Source: Pseudomonas lundensis (GTDB lineage Bacteria > Pseudomonadota > Gammaproteobacteria > Pseudomonadales > Pseudomonadaceae). From it: a stretch of DNA of 64,000 nt. The translations under genes and the position numbers were made by a program. The notes below the pieces were generated by a model, which was not told the origin of the DNA, ran no database searches, and worked only from the letters and a program-made list of their open reading frames with translations. This document shows, one piece after another, positions 1 to 5,364 of the stretch (positions within the stretch are counted from its first letter, which is position 1; every line of letters begins with the position of its first letter). The stretch is from the NCBI RefSeq assembly GCF_002269125.1, contig NZ_NQKI01000025.1, positions 1-64,000 of the forward strand, written 5' to 3'.

Positions 1-51
1 GTTGCTTGGTCATCTGACACCTCGATATGGCGAGCATTCTCGCCTAAATGA

Positions 52-210
52 GTGTCCGGTTTCATTAGACCACTACAGCTGGACCTACAAGGCCACACCC
101 TTGAGGAGATCCGTGAGTACTTTGAGGTCACCCAGGCCCGCCGCCGTGAGGCCAAGAAGGTACGCGAAGCTAAGGCCCGTGAGGCTACTGGGAACAGAAA
201 CCCTCACTGA
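52..210 (+). CDS. Small HTH-like protein or fragment
   Basis: An open frame of 52 codons, GTG start assumed, ending at TGA 208-210. The middle (LQGHTLEEIREYFEVTQARR) has the spacing of a helix-turn-helix, and the tail is a highly basic, Lys/Arg/Ala-rich helix. There is no good ribosome site before the GTG and the frame is closed upstream at 49-51. It could therefore be an independent small gene or the 3' part of a gene broken by a frameshift further left. The stop codon lies inside the first T7-like promoter core. Function unknown; a DNA-binding role is only suggested by the pattern. Confidence 0.4.
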   Translation: MSGFIRPLQLDLQGHTLEEIREYFEVTQARRREAKKVREAKAREATGNRNPH

Positions 211-217
211 GGTTACA
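195..217 (+). promoter_or_regulatory. T7-like phage promoter 1
   Basis: The core CCCTCACTGAGG at 201-212, preceded by AGAAA, matches the -12 to -1 part of the T3-type promoter (CCCTCACTAAAGGGAGA). It lies 96 bases before the 335-residue gene with no other gene between. It lacks the GGGAGA-like start found at the other two sites, so it may be weaker. It overlaps the end of the preceding small frame. Confidence 0.65.
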
Positions 218-307
218 GAACACCACCCCTTTACTTTCCACCACCAACATTGTGAGAGCCGCATGAGCTGACACACATTTACGATTGAAATTAAGGAGAC
301 CACCACG

Positions 308-1315
308 ATGACCACGGAGACCACCACTGCACCGACCATCCTGACCGCTGAGGCCTTTGCTGCCTTGCAGGTTTCTATCCGCGCTGACCTTGCCGTCATT
401 CCGTCCCGCCCTTGCCCGCCTGAGGTGGACCCTAACGACTTGCCTGCCTGGGTCGAATGGATGACCACCACTGAGGAGCCGCTGAGTGAGCTGGCAGAGC
501 GCTACAAAGTTTTCCCTACAGCGCAGCATCTGAGCGCAGCAACCATCGTGGGGGCCCTTGGGGCGAGCGTGGACGTTAGCCGACTTATGAATATGTGGGC
601 TGACTTTTATGAGGGCCGCCCTGAGGCCCTGCAAGGTCACGGACTGAGCCGCGTCAAGATCATCCTTGAACAGCGCCGATGGGCCGCCCGCTCGTTGCCC
701 CTGGGACTGCCCCCTATCGAGGTCTGCCGTACCCTGTGGGCATTGGACCCTGAGAGCCCTACAGGCTTGCGTTCTGTCCGCACCCGGAAGGCCCTCAAAG
801 GTGAGCCCCGTGCTAAAGGGTCGGTCATTGTGTACCGGCCTGCCACTGGCGAGAAATTCAGCTTTGACCCTGAAGACATCGTATTTGCCCTTGAGGAAGA
901 CCTTGACGGGAACGAGCTGACAACCTTTGAGCGTGCCGAGCTGGCACGTATCGAACAACTAAAGGAGGACCGTGAGTCTGTGACCACTATCACCGAGGCC
1001 GAACTACAGGCCATCAATGAAGAATTCCCAGCGGCTGCCCGCCTTGCATTCATCGACATGCGCCTACGCTATAACAACCGCCGTTGTGAGTTCCGTACCT
1101 GGGACCATGAGGCCAAGCGTGTCACCTTCGATGCACCGGCTGTCCTGGCTGACATGCGTAGCTATGTGGGTGTTCGTACCGTTGAGCGCTTTGAGCGACT
1201 GGTAGAGCAGGGCATTGACCTTGCGGGCATCCTTTGCGCCCACCTACGCATCCCTCTGATTAAAGGCTCCCTGATGTTCCAAGACCCGGACAACACCGCG
1301 CAGGGTCGTATCTAA
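308..1315 (+). CDS. Unrecognised 335-aa phage-element protein
   Basis: ATG at 308 follows a strong site, AAGGAGA at 293-299. The 335-residue product starts with a Thr-rich stretch, then a mixed helical region, and has an acidic segment near residues 190-225 followed by Arg-rich helices near 250-265. There is no signal peptide or membrane segment, so it is probably cytoplasmic or virion-bound. I do not recognise the family. As the first gene after promoter 1 and upstream of the scaffold/capsid-like pair, it occupies the place of an early or head-assembly gene, but nothing in the sequence fixes a function. Codon pattern and ribosome site look like an actively translated phage gene. Confidence 0.8.
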   Translation: MTTETTTAPTILTAEAFAALQVSIRADLAVIPSRPCPPEVDPNDLPAWVEWMTTTEEPLSELAERYKVFPTAQHLSAATIVGALGASVDVSRLMNMWADFYEGRPEALQGHGLSRVKIILEQRRWAARSLPLGLPPIEVCRTLWALDPESPTGLRSVRTRKALKGEPRAKGSVIVYRPATGEKFSFDPEDIVFALEEDLDGNELTTFERAELARIEQLKEDRESVTTITEAELQAINEEFPAAARLAFIDMRLRYNNRRCEFRTWDHEAKRVTFDAPAVLADMRSYVGVRTVERFERLVEQGIDLAGILCAHLRIPLIKGSLMFQDPDNTAQGRI

Positions 1316-1405
1316 GGTCATCCTAAAGCAACCACACACCTCCACCTTCCTGGGCTCACTGAGAGCCTGGGCGGCACCCTATCGACCTCTAAAAGGAGAA
1401 CCCTT

Positions 1406-1741
1406 ATGACAACCACACAGATGACCGCAACCCACGCTATCGCTATCACCCTGGGCGGTGAACACCGAACCGTTAAGGACCGCGCTGAGATCATTCTGAA
1501 CAACCTTGAAGAATCCGGCGCAGTGACCAAAGCGCCACACCTTGGCGGTTTTCGTTGGGCCTTGACCAGTCCTCACCCGTCCTTTCCCGGTGACGTTGTG
1601 GCCGAGCATGGTTTCTACCTGAACGCCTCACAGGCTCGCTATGAAACCCTTTTGGTCTCCCCGGCGATTGGCTTAATGCTGGCCGCTGTGGTCCGCAAGC
1701 CTGGGCACATGGCAAAGGTCGTCGCACTGACAGCGACGTGA
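1406..1741 (+). CDS. Unrecognised 111-aa phage-element protein
   Basis: ATG at 1406 is preceded by AAAAGGAGAA at 1391-1400. The 111-residue protein has a short helix around residues 21-35 (VKDRAEIILNNLEESGAV) and a hydrophobic helix near residues 84-96. It follows the 335-aa gene by 90 bases and probably shares its transcript from promoter 1. The gap holds GCTCACTGAGAGC, which can form a small hairpin. No family is recognised. The frame has regular codon use and a proper ribosome site, which supports a real gene. Confidence 0.7.
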   Translation: MTTTQMTATHAIAITLGGEHRTVKDRAEIILNNLEESGAVTKAPHLGGFRWALTSPHPSFPGDVVAEHGFYLNASQARYETLLVSPAIGLMLAAVVRKPGHMAKVVALTAT

Positions 1742-1785
1742 CCGAGCTTCAAGAGCCCTCAATGGGTCCTCAACCCTAAGCCCGT

Positions 1786-1818
1786 ATCTCAATCCCGTTT
1801 CACCTCACTAAGGAGAGA
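1786..1818 (+). promoter_or_regulatory. T7-like phage promoter 2
   Basis: The core ACCTCACTAAGGAGAGAG at 1802-1819 matches T3-type promoters, with predicted +1 at G1813 and an initial GAGAGA transcript. The 12-mer ATCTCAATCCCG at 1786-1797 is shared with promoter 3 at identical spacing. It lies 130 bases before the scaffold-like gene. Confidence 0.8.
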
Positions 1819-1944
1819 GTAGAGCGTCCCGTTAACTAAGTCTGTCCGATACGGCACAGCGCAGCGTGAGTCTGACCAAGTATGAGTCAGCAGCGCGGGA
1901 CACCTTCGGCCCACACCACCAACACACAAAGGAGAGCTACCACC

Positions 1945-2385
1945 ATGAAACTCAATATTTCCCGTTTGTCTGAAACCAAGTATGAAGTCCAAGGCCAAGA
2001 GGTCACCAAGGAATTTGCCGAGGGTGCAATGCTGGCCGGTCTGTTCGCTGCCTGTGGTCGCAACGTAGACCGCATGACTGAAATCTGTGACCAGTATGAA
2101 GCTGTCGGCCTGTCGCCGCGTGGCTTCCCTGACGAGTTCCGCAAGGTCTCTATTCAACGCGCTGAGGTTAGCCGTGAGGAAGAAAAGCGCCGTAAGGACG
2201 CTGCGTTCTTTGCTGAGCGCAACCGTCAAATGGCTGAGGCACATGACCCGCTGGCAATCGCCCGTAAGAAGGCTGAGCGTGAGGCCAAAGAGGCCAAGAT
2301 TCGTGCCCATGGTCAGAACATCCGTGCGGCCCGTAATGGTGGCCGTTCAATCATGGCGTGGGATGAAAACGACACCTGGATCTAA
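1945..2385 (+). CDS. Charged 146-aa protein, scaffold-like position
   Basis: The start chosen is ATG 1945, which follows AAAGGAGAG at 1928-1936; an in-frame ATG at 1882 has no such site. The 146-residue product has an ordered N-terminal half and then a long, strongly charged helical region, roughly residues 70-125, rich in Glu, Lys, Arg and Ala, which could form a coiled coil. It is first after promoter 2 and directly precedes the capsid-like gene. In T7-type and many other phages a charged helical scaffolding protein sits just before the major capsid gene, so that role is inferred from place and composition only. No sequence family is recognised. Confidence 0.75.
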   Translation: MKLNISRLSETKYEVQGQEVTKEFAEGAMLAGLFAACGRNVDRMTEICDQYEAVGLSPRGFPDEFRKVSIQRAEVSREEEKRRKDAAFFAERNRQMAEAHDPLAIARKKAEREAKEAKIRAHGQNIRAARNGGRSIMAWDENDTWI

Positions 2386-2530
2386 TCCCAGGGTCACCCT
2401 TAGAGCCACCCGCTGAGGGCCCCTCTGTGGACCTTCACGCCTCATCAAGAACACCTGCAAGACACCTTGTCGACTTAGCCCATTCAGGCGCTGAGCGAGA
2501 CCCTATTGATTCCCTAAAGGAGATTCCCAC

Positions 2531-3610
2531 ATGTCTAAAGTAAAACTGAACCAAGCAACCGGCACCATTAACCGCAACACTGACCACCGTGACGCCCGTG
2601 ACCGTTTCGCCATGCCTGACCGTATGCACGTTGAGTCGGTCGTTGAGGGTTCCACTGTGGCCCGTTTCAGTGACTCCCGTTTACGTCAAGGCGCTGCACC
2701 TAACGAACTGGACTACGTGGCCTTCATGCAGAACGGTATCAACACTTACCTCAACTCCGAGGACTGGCGTGAGGCTGCTGAGGAGGCAATCTCCTGTGAG
2801 TTCCGTCCTACAGGTACTGAGCCGACCGTGCAACAAGTGGCCCTACTGGAAAGCCGAGACATCGAGTTCGACCCACGCACCTCCCTGTATGACCGTTCGC
2901 AAGTGGTCACCAAGGGTAAGGCCATCGCCGGTGACTTCCTGTTCTCTGAGCCTTGCAGCACTGCCGCCCTGTTCTCGACCCGCCTGACTGTGCTGGATGA
3001 AAACGTCATCGCAGGCTTCACCGCCAACGGCGCAGAACAAACCATCGTCAAGCTGCTGACTGACTTCCAAATCCAGTGCAACACCACCGTGGCTAAGATC
3101 CTGGCTAAGACCGCCAACCTGCGTAAGGTCAAGGCAACCATGCCTAAAGGCGCACCGCGTGAAGTCGCTGAGGACCTTATCGACATCCTGGCCGTCAACG
3201 TAGACACCGCCTTTGGTTCAGGTCTGGATGACTTCACCTACATGCTCCCAATCAGCATGGGGCCGACCCTTGATCGTGCCGCACAGCGTGCTGGCGTAGA
3301 GGACGTGTCCGAGTTGATCGGCGCGGGTATCCAGTACCACAGCGGCCCTAAAGGTCTGATCTTTATGGTCCCTAACGCCTTCGCCATGCTGTCTTTCCGT
3401 GAGCAACGTGACGGCGACATCTGGTCGACCCATGTTACCCGTAACCCAGCCATCCAAGGTTTCGACATCGAGATTAGCGGTGTGGCTGACGTAGTGGCTA
3501 ACGCTATGGTCCGCCTCAAGATCGCCAACCCAGCCGACCCTAAAGAGAAGCTGCAAACCGAGACCGTCAAGTATCCAGTGGTTACCTTGATCGAACTGGA
3601 AACCAAGTGA
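2531..3610 (+). CDS. Putative major capsid-like protein, 359 aa
   Basis: ATG 2531 follows AAAGGAG at 2515-2521. The 359-residue protein has no signal or membrane segment. From about residue 160 it alternates a long helix (TIVKLLTDFQIQCNTTVAKI), an Asp-rich helix ending in a strand (FTYMLPISMG), a Gly-rich loop, a strand with NAFAMLSFREQ, and a final beta-rich domain with IQGFDIEISGVADVV. That order resembles the P-domain/A-domain end of HK97-fold capsid proteins such as the P22 coat group, and the length fits. This is fold-level pattern recognition, not a sequence match. It follows the scaffold-like gene and precedes a strong RNA structure, as expected for an abundantly made virion protein. 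It could instead be another structural protein. Confidence 0.75.
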   Translation: MSKVKLNQATGTINRNTDHRDARDRFAMPDRMHVESVVEGSTVARFSDSRLRQGAAPNELDYVAFMQNGINTYLNSEDWREAAEEAISCEFRPTGTEPTVQQVALLESRDIEFDPRTSLYDRSQVVTKGKAIAGDFLFSEPCSTAALFSTRLTVLDENVIAGFTANGAEQTIVKLLTDFQIQCNTTVAKILAKTANLRKVKATMPKGAPREVAEDLIDILAVNVDTAFGSGLDDFTYMLPISMGPTLDRAAQRAGVEDVSELIGAGIQYHSGPKGLIFMVPNAFAMLSFREQRDGDIWSTHVTRNPAIQGFDIEISGVADVVANAMVRLKIANPADPKEKLQTETVKYPVVTLIELETK

Positions 3611-3653
3611 CACCCGATGCACCTACAGGGCTCCCGCAAGGGTTCCTTGTGGG

Positions 3654-3768
3654 CTTCGATAAGATCCCTTTCGGTCCTCTGATATGAGGTCCTTGAGGAA
3701 TAAGGTTTCACCAAAACACTAATCCACTGGATTTATACGCCGGGTGACTGTGAGGGATCTTATCGAAG
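3654..3768 (+). ncRNA. Structured RNA element, 16-bp closing stem
   Basis: A perfect 16-bp inverted repeat, CTTCGATAAGATCCCT at 3654-3669 and its complement at 3753-3768, encloses 83 bases that contain three more hairpins: CCTC/GAGG at 3676-3689, CCTT/AAGG at 3691-3705 and AATCC/GGATT at 3721-3733. As RNA this would be a four-armed, cloverleaf-like fold between the capsid-like gene and the next gene. There is no U-run, so it is not a classic terminator. An RNase III processing site, a messenger-stabilising structure or a functional non-coding RNA are possible. It lacks flanking target duplications. Confidence 0.6.
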
Positions 3769-3834
3769 TCTTGACGCTTCACCATCTCCCGACCCTATGA
3801 GGGGCCCGAACGTCCAACCTAAGGAGGCCTGTCT

Positions 3835-4293
3835 ATGGCAAAGGTCAAACTCCACGCCATGCCGCTGACTCTTGTCGGTGTGACCATCCTGGCAATACAC
3901 ACACCTTGGGGCCTGAACCCTATGTACTCCCTTGCGGAGATCGTCGGGGCGACCCCTGGGGCAACCTACACCCTGAGCAACTACCGGGCCGATATTGGGC
4001 CGCCTGTCTCCACCAATGATGCCTATTGGCGTAGCGGGGCCCTGAGTGGTTCCACTGCCTGGGCCATCCTGGCTACTCGCCTGAGACAACTGGGCAAGAT
4101 CCCGGCTGACTCATTCCCTGATACACCGCATGCCTACTCGACCCAATCCGAGGAGAACCGCCGTGTGGTCCTTGAGCTGGTCCGGGGGGCTGCTCGTGAC
4201 AACTGGGATACCGTTAAAGGTGCCCTTGCTGATGCTGTCGAGTATGACGGCCCAGTGCGTGTACCTATGTGGCTCTCAACGGCTGCGCAATGA
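3835..4293 (+). CDS. Unrecognised 152-aa phage-element protein
   Basis: ATG 3835 follows CCTAAGGAGG at 3819-3828, a near-perfect ribosome site. The 152-residue product begins MAKVKL, close to the MSKVKL start of the capsid-like protein, then has one hydrophobic strand near residues 10-22 and a helical C-terminal half. There is no clear signal peptide and no known motif. It is the first gene after the structured RNA element. A minor virion or lysis-related role is possible but not supported by any motif. Confidence 0.75.
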   Translation: MAKVKLHAMPLTLVGVTILAIHTPWGLNPMYSLAEIVGATPGATYTLSNYRADIGPPVSTNDAYWRSGALSGSTAWAILATRLRQLGKIPADSFPDTPHAYSTQSEENRRVVLELVRGAARDNWDTVKGALADAVEYDGPVRVPMWLSTAAQ

Positions 4294-4374
4294 TGGCCCC
4301 TTAGGCGCTCCTGTGTGAATTGGCAAGGTGACGGCCCTGGGGTCTCCCTTACTTTTCAAGGAGGAACGCCTACC

Positions 4375-4497
4375 ATGAAGAAAGAAACCCTAAAGGCCGT
4401 CCTTATGGCGACCCTCAAGACTAAGGCCTTCTGGCGTCTGGTCGGTACTGTGGCCTTGCTGATTGGCTTAACGTCCCGGAGTGGATGCTTGAGCTGA
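4375..4497 (+). CDS. Small membrane protein, holin-like, probably frameshifted
   Basis: ATG 4375 follows CAAGGAGGAA at 4359-4368. The frame gives 40 residues with a basic N-terminus and one hydrophobic segment (FWRLVGTVALLIGL), ending at TGA 4495-4497. Just after the hydrophobic segment the reading continues far more sensibly in the -1 frame (LNVPEWMLELISEVVREVL), which would give a protein of about 73 residues with two membrane segments, as in small phage holins. A one-base loss near 4467 (GGCTTAAC from GGCCTTAAC) would explain this. See the overlapping frame at 4485. Confidence 0.5.
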   Translation: MKKETLKAVLMATLKTKAFWRLVGTVALLIGLTSRSGCLS

Positions 4498-4595
4498 TCT
4501 CTGAGGTTGTCCGGGAGGTGCTGTCTGACCTGGGCACAGGCATAGCCGCTGCTGTACTGACTGCCCCGTGGGTCACTCTTGTGGCCGCTGTGTGA
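4485..4595 (+). CDS. Overlapping 36-aa frame, 3' half of holin-like gene
   Basis: ATG 4485 overlaps the end of the preceding frame by 13 bases. The 36 residues form an amphipathic helix (LELISEVVREVLSDLG) followed by a hydrophobic C-terminal segment (GIAAAVLTAPWVTLVAAV). GGAG lies only three bases before the ATG, so separate initiation would depend on coupling to the upstream frame. The better reading is that it is the continuation of the 4375 gene after a one-base frameshift; a true overlapping lysis pair is the alternative. Confidence 0.45.
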   Translation: MLELISEVVREVLSDLGTGIAAAVLTAPWVTLVAAV

Positions 4596-4681
4596 TGACC
4601 TGACAGACCCTGAGCTGTGGCCCTATAGCCACCTTTGGGTATGTCAGTTGGTTGTCACTGTGTCAGTTTGATAGCGTCAAA

Positions 4682-4714
4682 ATCTCAATCCCGGATCCCC
4701 TCACTAAGGAGAGA
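4682..4714 (+). promoter_or_regulatory. T7-like phage promoter 3
   Basis: The core CCCTCACTAAGGAGAGA at 4698-4714 differs from the T3-type CCCTCACTAAAGGGAGA at only two positions. Predicted +1 is G4709. The upstream 12-mer ATCTCAATCCCG at 4682-4693 repeats that of promoter 2 at the same distance. No sizeable gene follows for over 300 bases, so the transcript may serve replication or packaging, or be a non-coding RNA, as proposed for the rightmost T7 promoter. Confidence 0.8.
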
Positions 4715-4742
4715 GGAGAGAGGAGAGAGGAGAGAGGAGAGA
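4708..4742 (+). repeat. Five tandem copies of GGAGAGA
   Basis: Five exact, uninterrupted copies of the heptamer GGAGAGA run from 4708 to 4742, beginning at the predicted start of transcription of promoter 3. Promoter 2 has a single GGAGAGAG at the same position. The array looks like expansion of the initially transcribed sequence by slippage. The resulting 5' RNA end would be purely purine for more than 30 bases. Confidence 0.9.
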
Positions 4743-5037
4743 CCTCCCTGATAGTCCCTTAATGACCTCTCTATGAGCGTTACCTTAAAGGTCCCTTAGG
4801 TTCGCAATCCGACACTGACCGTCGATAGTTAACGCCAATCCCGTGGAACTTCAGCCAGGATACTTCGAGAGCCTTAATGGCACCTCATCGGGTTCCTCAG
4901 TGATTGGTGATTATTGCTGATAAGCATCACCTCCCTTAACTGTATCGTTGAGGCCTCACTGGCTTGTCCTTTATCCCTATTCGCATCCTGAGACCCTACG
5001 GTCTACGGGTTATGGTGGCCTGTCTCCCAGGAGGCGT
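4743..5037 (+). other. Untranslated stretch near element right end
   Basis: I see no convincing gene on either strand in these 295 bases. The stretch holds three CCCTTA-A/G motifs (4756-4762, 4793-4799, 4933-4939) and an ACCTTAAAGGT near-palindrome at 4782-4792. Short CCTAAAG-type repeats flank the terminal repeat of T7 and T3, so these may be equivalents, but their number is small. The tail carries the ribosome site of the last small gene. Confidence 0.4.
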
Positions 5038-5157
5038 ATGGATGTTATAGAGGTCAAGGCCAGTGAGTCTTATAAGACAGCTCACTATCTCTCTTTAGAG
5101 CCCCAGGGCATGACTTGCTGGCTACTCAACGTTGACTCAAAGACGCCCCAAGGGTGA
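5038..5157 (+). CDS. Small 39-aa protein at element right end
   Basis: ATG 5038 follows CCAGGAGGCG at 5026-5035, a strong ribosome site that favours it over the longer frame opening at 4948. The 39-residue product begins MDVIEVKASESYKT and has no membrane segment or known motif. It is the last gene before the chromosome junction and follows promoter 3, the place that gene 19.5 occupies in T7, but the sequence is not similar to that protein. Function unknown. Confidence 0.55.
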   Translation: MDVIEVKASESYKTAHYLSLEPQGMTCWLLNVDSKTPQG

Positions 5158-5364
5158 TGAGAAAATGACACAAAAATCTGAGTGACCACCTGTAATTACT
5201 AACCTGCGCGCTTACCCCCGTAGGCCCTCGCATGCTCGCCCAGGCGCACGATAAGGACCCTTGCGGGCAGGCGATAAGGACCCCAGCGTTGGGATAAATG
5301 TGAGCCAAAGCTGTTACAAATCGGGGTCCTATGGTGCTACGCTATGGGCTCCTAACGTGCCTCA
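5158..5364. other. Junction between phage-like element and nadB
   Basis: No gene is seen. The segment must contain the right boundary of the element. It holds the CGATAAGGACCC direct repeat described separately but no tRNA and no recombination-site pair that I can recognise within the window. The nadB stop codon is at 5365-5367, and its last residues (AKDTILTPT) look like a normal NadB ending, so nadB does not appear to be disrupted. Confidence 0.5.
5249..5283. repeat. Direct repeat CGATAAGGACCC, two copies
   Basis: CGATAAGGACCC occurs at 5249-5260 and 5272-5283, a 23-base period, in the non-coding end between the phage-like element and nadB. The repeat resembles the arm of the inverted repeat at 3654 (CGATAAGATCCC). 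It could be a protein-binding site, a recombination site or a phage short terminal repeat. Confidence 0.6.

Larger units (their letters stand above)
1..5300 (+). mobile_element. Phage-derived element with T7-like promoters, right part
   Basis: Seen: eight to nine co-oriented genes, three near-identical T7/T3-type promoter cores, long untranslated gaps, a large inverted repeat, and no recognisable Pseudomonas core gene until nadB. Known: such promoters are read only by the single-subunit RNA polymerases of T7-like phages, not by the host enzyme. Inference: this is part of an integrated T7-like prophage or of a satellite using a helper polymerase. The left end is outside the window; the right end lies between the last small gene (stop near 5157) and the nadB stop codon at 5365. 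No integrase or att repeat is visible, so the limits are approximate and a misassembly is not excluded. Confidence 0.65.

Noticed and set aside
1351..1365. GGCTCACTGAGAGCC as a fourth phage promoter
   Set aside because: It lacks the CC before CTCACT and the purine start, and forms a hairpin instead; kept only as a weak possibility.
1882..1944. Longer start for the scaffold-like gene
   Set aside because: No ribosome site at 1882, while AAAGGAGAG precedes ATG 1945.
3654..3768. MITE-like mini transposon
   Set aside because: There are 16-bp inverted ends but no flanking target duplication and no second copy in the window.
3654..3768. tRNA or tRNA-like gene suggested by the cloverleaf shape
   Set aside because: Arm lengths do not fit, the closing stem is 16 bp and the T-loop consensus is missing.
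4708..4742. CRISPR-like array
   Set aside because: The seven-base units are contiguous without spacers.
5070..5095. CTCACTAT inside the last small gene looks like a T7 promoter core
   Set aside because: No GGG/GGAGA start follows and it lies within a coding frame; only eight bases match.
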